Positions 44,400 through 52,984 of a DNA stretch of 64,000 bases are shown one piece after another. The stretch comes from Arthrobacter sp. StoSoilB19. Its GTDB lineage: Bacteria > Actinomycetota > Actinomycetes > Actinomycetales > Micrococcaceae. The position numbers were made by a program, and so were the translations under genes. Position 1 is the stretch's first letter. The number at the start of each line of letters is the position of its first letter. The stretch lies in the NCBI RefSeq assembly GCF_019977275.1, contig NZ_AP024650.1:2852001-2916000 (forward strand), in the 5' to 3' direction. Below the pieces are notes generated by a model. It saw nothing but the letters and a program-made list of their open reading frames with translations. It was not told the DNA's origin and did no database searches.

Positions 44400-45494
44400 C
44401 TACTCCGGCGAGATGGAGTGGATGAGCTCCACCACCCGGGTCAGGACGTCCGGATCAGTTTCGGGCGGCACTCCATGTCCCAGGTTCAGGACGTGGCCGG
44501 GGGCGGCGGAGCCGGCGGCGATGACCTCGCGGACATGGGCCTCGAGGATGTCCCAAGGAGCCGCCAGCAGTGCGGGGTCGATGTTTCCCTGCAGCGGGAC
44601 GGTTCCGCCCAGCCGGCGGTTGGCCTCATCGAGCGGCAGCCGGTAGTCGACGCCCACCACATCCACACCCACGTCGCGCATGGCAACGAGAAGTTCGGAG
44701 GTGCCGGTGCCGAAGTGGATGAGCGGAGCCCCGAGGTGGCGGACATGGTCCAGGGCGCGGGCCGACGCCGGTGCAACGTACTTGGTGTAATCGGCCAGTC
44801 CCAGCGAACCCGCCCAGGAGTCAAAGAGCTGGGCGGCGGATGCGCCTGCCTCCAGCTGGGCCTGGAGGAACATGCCCGAGGCATCGGCAGCCCAGTTGGC
44901 CAGGGCGGTCCACGTCTCCGGATCCGCATGCATCATGGTCCGCGGGCCGAGGTGGTCACGGCTGGGTTTTCCTTCCACCATGTAGGCGGCCAGGGTGAAC
45001 GGTGCGCCGGCAAACCCGATCAGCGGCGTCTTGCCCAGTTCGGCCACGGTCAGGCGGACGGCTTCGCGGATGGGTTCCAGGGCTTCCCAGGTGAGCTGGG
45101 GCAGGGCGGCAACGTCGGCCGCCGTACGCACCGGCATGTCAAGGACCGGGCCCACCCCGGGAACGATGTCCACGCCCACGCCGGCGAGCTTCAGCGGGAT
45201 GACGATGTCCGAGAAGAAGATGCCCGCGTCCACATCGTGGCGGCGTACGGGCTGGAGCGTGATTTCGGAGGCCAGCTCCGGCCGGAGGCAGGAGTCCAGC
45301 ATGGCGATGCCCTCGCGCACCTTGAGGTATTCCGGCAGCGACCGGCCCGCCTGCCGCATGAACCAGACGGGACGGCGGGACGGCTTGCCTCCGCGGTAGG
45401 CCGTGATCAGCGGTGAATCCGCTGTGCGGCCGTCCATCAGTGGATGGTCTGCGGCAAGGGCGCCGGTAGCGGAGACGGCAGGGCTAGGAGTCAT
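44400..45494 (-). CDS. hemE: Uroporphyrinogen decarboxylase
   Basis: Decarboxylates the four acetate side chains of uroporphyrinogen III to give coproporphyrinogen III; 364 aa. The signature RRPVWFMRQAGRSLPEYLKV is present, with the catalytic Asp region IFFSDIVIPLKLAGVGVDI and the C-terminal LNLGHGVPPETDPD. The start ATG at 45494 is preferred; the open frame to 45581 adds 29 residues in the divergent promoter area. CACAAT ends 7 nt before the ATG, a possible -10 box. It is the first gene of the minus-strand heme series, divergent from hemA. Confidence 0.95.
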   Translation of the reverse strand: MTPSPAVSATGALAADHPLMDGRTADSPLITAYRGGKPSRRPVWFMRQAGRSLPEYLKVREGIAMLDSCLRPELASEITLQPVRRHDVDAGIFFSDIVIPLKLAGVGVDIVPGVGPVLDMPVRTAADVAALPQLTWEALEPIREAVRLTVAELGKTPLIGFAGAPFTLAAYMVEGKPSRDHLGPRTMMHADPETWTALANWAADASGMFLQAQLEAGASAAQLFDSWAGSLGLADYTKYVAPASARALDHVRHLGAPLIHFGTGTSELLVAMRDVGVDVVGVDYRLPLDEANRRLGGTVPLQGNIDPALLAAPWDILEAHVREVIAAGSAAPGHVLNLGHGVPPETDPDVLTRVVELIHSISPE

Positions 45495-45652
45495 GCTTTT
45501 GATTGTGCCGAAAAAGAGCTGCAAAAGATAACGACAACCTGTCGCTGGCAACGCGGGCCAGGGGGAGGTGGCGCGGATCACGGTGGAATGTGGCGGTTAT
45601 CCTTTCGGGTGGTTGTTCTACCAGGCAACGAAAAAGCTATGATTGGTCTGCT
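45495..45652. promoter_or_regulatory. Divergent hemE/hemA promoter region
   Basis: 158 nt shared by the two heme transcription units. On the plus strand TATGAT (45638-45643) lies 9 nt before the hemA GTG, with a poor TTGTTC at 45613-45618 (19-nt spacing). On the minus strand CACAAT ends 7 nt before the hemE ATG. I see no strong dyad operator in it. Confidence 0.45.
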
Positions 45653-46978
45653 GTGGTTCTTTTCTCATTGGTGGCTACACACGCCGACATCGACCTTGAA
45701 ACCGTTGCTCAGTTGAGCAACGGTTCCTCCGGGATTGCCGCATCCGCGCTCACCGAATCCCCCGCCGTGGCAGGGGCAGTGGTGCTGGCCACCTGCAACC
45801 GCTACGAAATCTACGGCGAAGCTGCCAACCCCAACGACGTCGAAGCAGCCCGGGCGGCACTCGTGGCCCGGATCAGCGAGGCCAGCGGACTGGCCGAACC
45901 CCTCGTTTCACGTTCCTTCAGCACACGCACCGGACCCGAGGTGACCCAGCACCTGTTCGCCGTCAGCGCGGGACTGGACTCCGCCGTCGTGGGTGAACGC
46001 GAAATCGCCGGCCAGGTGCGGCGGGCACTGATTACCGCCCAGCACGACGGCACTGCCAGCGCCGGCCTCATCCGGCTTTTCCAGGCCGCCTCCAAGACAG
46101 CCAAGGATGTTGGCGCGCAGACGGCGCTCGGTTCCCGCGGCCTGTCCATCGTCTCGGTGGCACTGGACCTTGCCACCGATCTTTCCGAAAACCCGGACTG
46201 GACAACCAAGAAGGTTGTGCTGTTCGGGACCGGCGCCTACGCCGGGGCCACCATGGCACTGCTGCGTGAACGCGGCTGCACGGACATCTCCGTTTACTCC
46301 TCGTCCGGCCGGGCCGAAGGATTTGTCGCCTCGCGCGGCGGGACCGCCCTGGACGTGGACTCGCTGCGGTCCGCAGTGGCGGCTGCGGACGTCATGATCG
46401 GGTGCAGTGGGTCGGACACCCGGGTCGAAGCCGACGAGCTCGCCCAGGTGCGCGCCGATTCGCCGCAGCCCCTGATCGCCATCGACCTTGCCCTCACCCA
46501 CGACTTCGACCCCGCCGTCGGCGAGCTGGACGGCGTGGAGCTGCTCACCCTGGAATCAGTCCGCCTGGCCGCGCCGCAGGAACAGGCGGAATCGCTGGCC
46601 CAGGCCAGCGGAATCGTGAAGGGTGCCGCCAAGGCCTTCGAGCAGGAGCGTGAAGCCCGCTCCGTCGATTCAGCCATTGTTGCCCTGCGGCGCCACACCA
46701 TGAACGTCCTGGACGCGGAGATGGAAAAGGTCCGTGCCCGCCACGGCTGCACCGCCGCCGCCGAGGAAGTCGAGTTCGCCCTCCGCCGCATGGTCAAGCA
46801 GCTGCTGCACGTACCCACGGTCCGCGCCCGCGAACTCGCTGCGAACGGCCAGCAGGACGACTACGTTGCTGCGCTGGAGGCCCTGTACGGCATCACTGTC
46901 GAACAGCCCGCCACCGCCTCCCCTGCCGCCGTCGAGGCCGAATGCCCGGTGGACCACCAGGGCCGCGAAACCGCCTGA
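45653..46978 (+). CDS. hemA: Glutamyl-tRNA reductase
   Basis: NADPH-dependent enzyme of 441 aa that reduces glutamyl-tRNA to glutamate-1-semialdehyde, committing glutamate to tetrapyrroles. The nucleophilic Cys is in [14 protein letters not shown]; further blocks are [20 protein letters not shown], the NADP domain [17 protein letters not shown] and the dimerisation helix region [23 protein letters not shown] at 45653 gives the family N-terminus [17 protein letters not shown]; the frame open to 45503 is non-homologous. A TATGAT box only 9 nt upstream leaves at most a 2-3 nt leader. Divergent from hemE. Confidence 0.95.
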   Translation: MVLFSLVATHADIDLETVAQLSNGSSGIAASALTESPAVAGAVVLATCNRYEIYGEAANPNDVEAARAALVARISEASGLAEPLVSRSFSTRTGPEVTQHLFAVSAGLDSAVVGEREIAGQVRRALITAQHDGTASAGLIRLFQAASKTAKDVGAQTALGSRGLSIVSVALDLATDLSENPDWTTKKVVLFGTGAYAGATMALLRERGCTDISVYSSSGRAEGFVASRGGTALDVDSLRSAVAAADVMIGCSGSDTRVEADELAQVRADSPQPLIAIDLALTHDFDPAVGELDGVELLTLESVRLAAPQEQAESLAQASGIVKGAAKAFEQEREARSVDSAIVALRRHTMNVLDAEMEKVRARHGCTAAAEEVEFALRRMVKQLLHVPTVRARELAANGQQDDYVAALEALYGITVEQPATASPAAVEAECPVDHQGRETA

Positions 46979-46980
46979 CC

Positions 46981-47085
46981 ACGCCCCATCACTACCTGCA
47001 CTATTTACGGCAACGCCCCATCACTTTCTTCTGGAAAGTGATGGGGCGTACTCCAAAAGGGCGCGGGAAGTGATGGAGCGTCCCG
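46981..47085. repeat. Four-fold intergenic repeat of a GCCCCATCACTT unit
   Basis: The unit CGCCCCATCACTT occurs at 46982 and 47014 in direct order and inverted at 47035-47048 (AAAGTGATGGGGCG) and 47068-47080 (AAGTGATGGAGCG). The middle two form a perfect 14-bp hairpin with a 7-nt loop (47014-47048). It can end both converging transcripts (hemA and moeZ), but the two outer copies are not explained by a terminator. Confidence 0.6.
47014..47048. terminator. Hairpin terminator between hemA and moeZ
   Basis: CGCCCCATCACTTT / AAAGTGATGGGGCG, 14-bp perfect stem, loop CTTCTGG. It lies 36 nt after the hemA stop and 38 nt beyond the moeZ stop. No poly-T follows. Confidence 0.6.
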
Positions 47086-48285
47086 TCAGTAGACGGGCTT
47101 CTGGGGTTCCACCTCACGCACCCAGGCCAGGATCCCGCCGTCAAGGTGGCTGACCCGCTGGTAGCCGGCCTGCCGTGCCGCTGCCAGCACGTTCGCGGAC
47201 CGGGTGCCGGCCTTGCAGTGGAACACGATGTCCCGGTCCTGCGGAAGTTCGTCCCACGCCTCCCCGGCAAGGATCCGTCCCTGCGGGATCAGTTTGGCCC
47301 CGTCGATCCGGACGATGTCGTATTCCCCGGCTTCGCGGACATCTACCAGCTCGAAATCCTTGAGCCCGGCTTTCCGCGACGCCAGCATGGTGGCCAGCTG
47401 GGTAGCGGTGACTGTATGTTCCGTGTCCGCCTGCGAGGCGGGAGCGATGCCGCAGAAAGCCTCGTAGTCAGTGAGTTCGGTGATGGGTTCCGCCGCGGGG
47501 TCCTTCGACACCCGGATCTCCCGCCAGCTGCCGCCCAAGGCGTCAAAGAGGGCCACGCGGCCCAGCAGGGAACGCCCGACGCCGGTGATCAGCTTCACTG
47601 CCTCGGTCACCATGAGCGATCCCACGGCAGCGCAGAGCATGCCGAACACACCGCCCTCGCCGCAGGACGGCACGGACCCCGCGGGGGGAGCCTCCGGATA
47701 CAGGTCGCGGTAGGTGGGCCCGTGCTTCTCCCAGAACACGCTGACCTGGCCGTCGAACCGGAAGATGGAACCCCACACGTAGGGCTTGCCCAGGATGGCC
47801 GCGGCGTCGTTCACCAGGTACCTGGTGGCGAAGTTGTCGGCCCCGTCAAGGATGAGGTCGTACCCCCGGAACAACTCCAGGGCGTTGGACGCGTCAAGGC
47901 GCAGGTTGTGCAGCCGGACATCCACCAGCGGATTCAGCTCCGCAATGGCATCGCGTGCCGACTCGATCTTGGGCCGGCCCACGTCGCTGACGCCGTGGAT
48001 CACCTGCCGCTGCAGGTTGCTCAGGTCCACCACGTCGTCGTCGACGATTCCAATGGTTCCAACGCCTGCCGCGGCCAGGTACAGCAGGGCCGGGGCGCCC
48101 AGGCCGCCGGCACCGATCACCAGCACCTTGGCGTTCTTGAGCCGCCGCTGGCCCAGGGCACCGATCTCGGGAATGATCAGGTGCCGGGAGTACCGTTCAA
48201 CCTCGGCAGGGGTGAGGCCGGCGGCCGGTTCCACCAGCGGATCCAGGGAATGGGTTGAAACATTTGCGGTGAAAGACGAAGCCAT
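47086..48285 (-). CDS. moeZ: MoeZ: E1-like adenylyltransferase with rhodanese domain
   Basis: Activates ubiquitin-like sulfur carrier proteins by C-terminal adenylation and then transfers sulfur; 399 aa. The N-terminal ThiF/MoeB domain has VIGAGGLGAPALLYLAAAG, VDLSNLQRQVIHG, and DLILDGADNFATRYLVNDA with the SCGEGGVFG segment. The CxxC zinc pairs of E. coli MoeB are not seen. The C-terminal rhodanese domain (about 290-399) has the active-site loop FHCKAGTRSANVL. Substrates in actinobacteria include MoaD-, CysO- and ThiS-like proteins. No thiF accompanies the nearby thiS, so it may also serve thiamine synthesis. TACATT ends 5 nt before its ATG. Confidence 0.92.
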   Translation of the reverse strand: MASSFTANVSTHSLDPLVEPAAGLTPAEVERYSRHLIIPEIGALGQRRLKNAKVLVIGAGGLGAPALLYLAAAGVGTIGIVDDDVVDLSNLQRQVIHGVSDVGRPKIESARDAIAELNPLVDVRLHNLRLDASNALELFRGYDLILDGADNFATRYLVNDAAAILGKPYVWGSIFRFDGQVSVFWEKHGPTYRDLYPEAPPAGSVPSCGEGGVFGMLCAAVGSLMVTEAVKLITGVGRSLLGRVALFDALGGSWREIRVSKDPAAEPITELTDYEAFCGIAPASQADTEHTVTATQLATMLASRKAGLKDFELVDVREAGEYDIVRIDGAKLIPQGRILAGEAWDELPQDRDIVFHCKAGTRSANVLAAARQAGYQRVSHLDGGILAWVREVEPQKPVY

Positions 48286-48351
48286 ACTTCAATGTATGCC
48301 CCGGGATACCGCCGGGTCATATTACCCCGCAGTAAAGTGAAGGTAACTGCA

Positions 48352-49035
48352 ATGGAAAGAAGGACAACTGTGGTCCCTGAAGCACGGGCTGACCGCCCGC
48401 CCGCCGCCGAACCGCAAACTCCCTCCCGCCCCGCAGGCCATCGGTCCGCCCGGCTGCCCCGGGATGAGCGCCGCGCACAGCTGCTTGCCGCCGCCCAGGA
48501 GGTGTTCGTGGCCAACGGCTACCACGGCGCGGCCATGGATGAAATTGCAGAGACCGCCCATGTCAGCAAACCGGTGCTGTACCAGCACTTTCCGTCAAAG
48601 CGGGAACTCTACCTCGCACTGCTCGAGAGCCACCTTGCGTCCCTGACCGAGTTGATGCTGGGTGCCCTGAATTCCACCACGGACAACGATGAACGGGTCC
48701 AGGCCGTCATGCGCGCCTACTTCCATTTCATCGCCAGCGACGACCAGGCCCACCGCCTGGTGTTCGAGTCCGACCTGATCAACGACCCCGACGTCAGCTC
48801 CAGGCTGGAAACCTTCAACCGGACCTTCGCCGACGCCATCGCCAGGGTCATTGCCGAGGACACCAAGCTCCCCCACCTCGAGGCCGAACTCCTTGGCCGC
48901 GGACTGGCCGGAATGGCGCAGGTCAGCGCGCGGTACTGGCTGGAAACGGACGGTAACCTGGACCTCAACGTGGCCAGTGACCTCATCTACCGTTTAGCTT
49001 GGCGCGGAATCTCTCGCTTCCCCAAAGAGTCCTAG
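48352..49035 (+). CDS. TetR/AcrR family transcriptional regulator
   Basis: DNA-binding repressor-type regulator of 227 aa. The TetR HTH is clear (LLAAAQEVFVANGYHGAAMD, then EIAETAHVSKPVLYQHFPSKRELY in shortened form). The N-terminal 45 residues are Pro/Ala-rich. The C-terminal ligand domain has no recognisable effector. ATG at 48352 has GAAGG 8 nt upstream; GTG at 48370 has AAGGA 5 nt upstream and is equally plausible; the frame open to 48292 is less likely. A DUF3107 gene follows after 48 nt, an order also known from mycobacteria. It is divergent from moeZ. Confidence 0.9.
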   Translation: MERRTTVVPEARADRPPAAEPQTPSRPAGHRSARLPRDERRAQLLAAAQEVFVANGYHGAAMDEIAETAHVSKPVLYQHFPSKRELYLALLESHLASLTELMLGALNSTTDNDERVQAVMRAYFHFIASDDQAHRLVFESDLINDPDVSSRLETFNRTFADAIARVIAEDTKLPHLEAELLGRGLAGMAQVSARYWLETDGNLDLNVASDLIYRLAWRGISRFPKES

Positions 49036-49083
49036 ACTACAAATAAGACATCATCGACGAACTTCACAGGCTGGGAGGCCCCC

Positions 49084-49308
49084 TTGGAAATTAAGATCGG
49101 CGTTCAAAACGTTGGCCGCGAGATCGTGCTGGAATCGGACCAGGACGCGGAGACTGTGGCCAAGGTTGTTGGCGAAGCCATCACCGGAGGCAACGAACTT
49201 CGCCTGAAGGATGAAAAAGGACGCCTGATCATTGTTCCGGGCAACGCTCTGGCCTATGTGGAAATCGGTGCCGAAGAGGTTCGGCGCGTAGGTTTCGGCC
49301 AGTTCTAG
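49084..49308 (+). CDS. DUF3107 family small protein
   Basis: Protein of 74 aa of the actinobacterial DUF3107 family (the mycobacterial member was named TB9.4). The whole sequence is family: IKIGVQNVGREIVLESDQD at the start, and IIVPGNALAYVEIGAEE with VGFGQF at the end. The start is TTG at 49084 behind GGGAGG. It lies 48 nt after the TetR gene and 21 nt before a small membrane protein, probably one transcript. Function unknown. Confidence 0.88.
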   Translation: MEIKIGVQNVGREIVLESDQDAETVAKVVGEAITGGNELRLKDEKGRLIIVPGNALAYVEIGAEEVRRVGFGQF

Positions 49309-49329
49309 TCCCCGGTTCCAAGGAGATCC

Positions 49330-49632
49330 ATGCTTTCGCTGTCCATCGTGGTGCTGGCCACTGTCGCCGGCGGCTTCGTCGTCTGGGCCAATGACAAGCG
49401 GCACGCCAAGTACGGTGCGGCGCTTCCGGCCGGCGTCGCCGCGGGTGCTGCGGCGCTGGTGTGGATCATTCTGATGGCGGCCGGTTTCGGCTACCTGCCC
49501 GGGCTGACCTGGCTTCCCTGGGTCCTGCCCATCGTTCTGGGCATTGCTGCCGCCATCGCCGCCGTCGCCTATTTTGGCCGTACGCGGGCGCGCCATGATG
49601 CGGAACGGCTCACTGCGATCCTGCGGCGCTGA
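49330..49632 (+). CDS. Small membrane protein of unknown function
   Basis: Protein of 100 aa with three hydrophobic segments (LSLSIVVLATVAGGFVVWA, AAGAAALVWIILMAAGFGYL and LPWVLPIVLGIAAAIAAVAY) and a basic C-terminus. I do not recognise the family. AAGGAGATCC in front of the ATG is one of the best ribosome sites in the window, so the start is secure. It follows DUF3107 closely and is followed by a terminator. Confidence 0.75.
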   Translation: MLSLSIVVLATVAGGFVVWANDKRHAKYGAALPAGVAAGAAALVWIILMAAGFGYLPGLTWLPWVLPIVLGIAAAIAAVAYFGRTRARHDAERLTAILRR

Positions 49633-49660
49633 GCCGTCGCTGGCAGGCTCCCAGGCATAT

Positions 49661-49698
49661 GGCTGTGGCCACCACCCAGGCGGGTGGTGGCCACAGCC
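49661..49698. terminator. Strong hairpin terminator between the membrane protein and thiG
   Basis: Perfect 17-bp stem (GGCTGTGGCCACCACCC and complement) with a 4-nt loop, followed by CTTTAAG. Convergent genes end on both sides, so it may serve both. Confidence 0.85.
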
Positions 49699-49719
49699 CT
49701 TTAAGTGAATGGCCGATGC

Positions 49720-50772
<1,053 letters not shown>

Positions 50773-50776
<4 letters not shown>

Positions 50777-52074
50777 GCAGTCTCCTTGATGTGGGGGCTT
50801 GTTGCTGCCGTTGCCGGCCTGGAAAACCGGTCCGGGCTGAAGGGACCCCAGCGGGGATCGGCCCTGCCGTCCAGCAGTTCCCTGCAGATGGCCGCCGCGG
50901 CGGGAGTGAGCAGGACTCCGTGCCGGAAGAACCCGGTGGCGATGATGAGTCCGGGGACGTGCCCGGCCTGTCCTCCCCCGGCGCCCGGAGCGGCCGGCAC
51001 CCGGCCCAGGAGCGGCGCGTTGTCAGGGGTACCGGGGCGGGCGCGGGCGGTGCATTCCAGGAGTTCGAGTTCAGCGACGGCGGGCACCAGAGCCTGCGCA
51101 TCCCGCAGCAGCTGGTAGACGCCGCCGGCACTCACGGCATCGGAGCGGGCGTCCTCCCGCTGCGTAGCTCCGATCACCACGGTCCCGTCCTGCCTGGGAA
51201 CGATGTACACGGGGATGCCGTGGACCAGGCCGCGCACCGTTGACGTCACCAAGGGCTGAAGGTGGCGGGGAACGGCAAGGCGCAGGATATCCCCGTGCAC
51301 GGGCCGCAGCGGCAGCTCAAGGCCGTCCGGCAGGCCGTCAAGCGCCCCCGCCTGCAGGCCATTGGCCACCACGGTCTCCGTTGCCAGCACCGTGCCGCCG
51401 CCGGCCAGGCGGACCCCGGAAACCGTTCCGCCCTCCCACAGCAGCCCGGCTGCCCGCTCCGGCACGGCAAAACCTTCCACTGCCCCGGCAACCGCCAGCT
51501 GGGGCTGCTCCTGCGCCGCGCCGGCCAGGGCCAGCCGCAAGGCGGCCACCAGGCGCCGGGGATCCACCTGGTGGTCCGCCGGGGTATCAAGTGCGCACGC
51601 AATGGCCGGGCTGAGCAGCGGCTCACGCTTCCGGGCCTCCCGCACGGTCAGGGGTTCCACCGCCAGCCCGTTGGCCTGCTGGACTGTGCGCAGGTCCATC
51701 AGCGCCCGGCGGTCGGCCGCGTCGGCACCCACGGCGAGGGTCGGCGTCGTCAGGTATCCGGAATCCGCGCCCGTTGCCCTGCCCAGCCCGGCGGCGAACC
51801 CGGGCCAGCGCGATGATGCGTCAAGCATCAGTTCCAGGAGCTCTTCCTCCTGGTAATGCAGTTCGCTGACGGGAGCCAGCATGCCGGCCGCCGCCCAGCT
51901 GGCGCCGGTACCGGGCGCGTCATCAATGAGGACCACCGAGCGCCCGGAACGCTGCGCCTCCCAGGCAATGCCGTGCCCCACCACTCCCCCGCCGATGACG
52001 GCAACGTCGGCCCGGAGGGTGGAGGGAATGGAGCTGCGGGCGGACCCGGGGTGATGGGTGAAGGGGGTACGCAT
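50773..52074 (-). CDS. thiO: Glycine oxidase ThiO
   Basis: FAD-dependent oxidase of 433 aa making the dehydroglycine used by ThiG. The FAD fold is VAVIGGGVVGHGIAWEAQRS with VVLIDDAPGTGASWAAAGML, and the DadA-type C-terminal block ARPGTPDNAPLLGRVP is present. Length is above the usual 370 because of a Gly-rich insertion near AAPGAGGGQAGHVPG. The ATG at 52074 sits directly behind the TPP riboswitch, with its ribosome site GGAAGGA at the aptamer end. First gene of the thiazole operon. Confidence 0.92.
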
Positions 52075-52082
52075 GTGGGTTC

Positions 52083-52179
52083 CTTCCCTACGCCGGCATT
52101 AACCGGATCAGGTCAAGCGGTCGGCTCTGACGCCCTCTCAGCCCGGCGCTTTGTGACAGCCGCCGCGGGCTCCCGCAGT
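52083..52179 (-). ncRNA. TPP riboswitch (THI element) controlling thiO-thiS-thiG
   Basis: On the minus strand the diagnostic aptamer segments appear in order: CTGCGGGAGCCC, GGGCTGAGAGGGC, then CTTGACCTGATCCGG, TTAATGCCGGCGTAGGGAAG. The final GGGAAGGA doubles as the thiO ribosome site, only a few bases from the ATG at 52074. Thiamine pyrophosphate binding should therefore hide the ribosome site and block translation initiation. Confidence 0.93.
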
Positions 52180-52200
52180 ACCAGCCCAGTTTAGAGGAAC

Positions 52201-52206
52201 TAGGCT
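52201..52206 (+). promoter_or_regulatory. -10 box (TAGGCT) for thiE
   Basis: TAGGCT ends 7 nt before the thiE ATG, suggesting a leaderless message. No riboswitch can therefore lie in front of thiE on the plus strand. Confidence 0.4.
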
Positions 52207-52213
52207 TGCACGC

Positions 52214-52948
52214 ATGAATGTGTCCACCCCATCCTTTCCCGCCGGCCACCACGCTCCAGCCACCGAAGTCGTCAATTCACGGGACAACGACGCCCTGAAG
52301 GCAGCCCGCCTGTACCTCTGCACCGATGCGCGCCGGGACCGCGGCGACTTCGCGGATTTCGTTGACGCCGCGTTCGCCGGTGGCGTGGACATCATCCAGC
52401 TGCGCGACAAGACCATCGAGGCGGCCGAGGAACTGGACCTCCTGGCGGTGCTGAAGGAATCCGCGGTACGGCACGGAAAGCTGTGGGCGGTCAATGACCG
52501 TGCGGACATCGCCGTCCTCTCCGGGGCACCGGTGTTCCACATCGGCCAGAAGGACCTGCCGCTGGCGGCGGCGCGCACGCTGGTCAACGGCAACGCCGCC
52601 ATCGGGCTCTCCAGCCACACCACCGGGCAGGTGGACGCCGCCCTGGCAGCAACTGCCGGACCAGCCGGGCTGGACTACTTCTGCGTGGGTCCGGTCTGGG
52701 CAACCCCCACCAAACCCGGCAGGTCCGCCGTGGGCACTGACCTGGTGAAGTATGCCGCCGAGGCCTCACGGCAGGCGGCGGACCCCGTGCCCTGGTTCGC
52801 CATTGGCGGCATTGACCACGGAAACGTCCACCAGGTGGCGGAAGCCGGTGCGCGCAGGATCGTGGTGGTGCGCGCCATCACCGAGGCCTCCGATCCCGCC
52901 GCCGCTGCCGCCTCCCTCCTCGACGCATTGGACGCCGCCGCCGCCTGA
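52214..52948 (+). CDS. thiE: Thiamine-phosphate synthase
   Basis: Joins the pyrimidine and thiazole phosphates to thiamine monophosphate; 244 aa TIM barrel. Seen: [20 protein letters not shown] with the substrate-binding region, [50 protein letters not shown] and [15 protein letters not shown]. The N-terminus is about 30 residues longer than most homologues, yet the ATG at 52214 fits TAGGCT 7 nt upstream. Divergent from the thiO operon. Confidence 0.94.
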   Translation: MNVSTPSFPAGHHAPATEVVNSRDNDALKAARLYLCTDARRDRGDFADFVDAAFAGGVDIIQLRDKTIEAAEELDLLAVLKESAVRHGKLWAVNDRADIAVLSGAPVFHIGQKDLPLAAARTLVNGNAAIGLSSHTTGQVDAALAATAGPAGLDYFCVGPVWATPTKPGRSAVGTDLVKYAAEASRQAADPVPWFAIGGIDHGNVHQVAEAGARRIVVVRAITEASDPAAAAASLLDALDAAAA

Positions 52949-52971
52949 TGCCATATCGGCGGACTTGGAGC

Positions 52972-52977
52972 TACGCT
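52972..52977 (+). promoter_or_regulatory. -10 box (TACGCT) for the RNB ribonuclease gene
   Basis: TACGCT ends 7 nt before the GTG at 52985, again the leaderless spacing, although thiE ends only 36 nt upstream and read-through is also possible. Confidence 0.4.
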
Positions 52978-52984
52978 GACTTTT

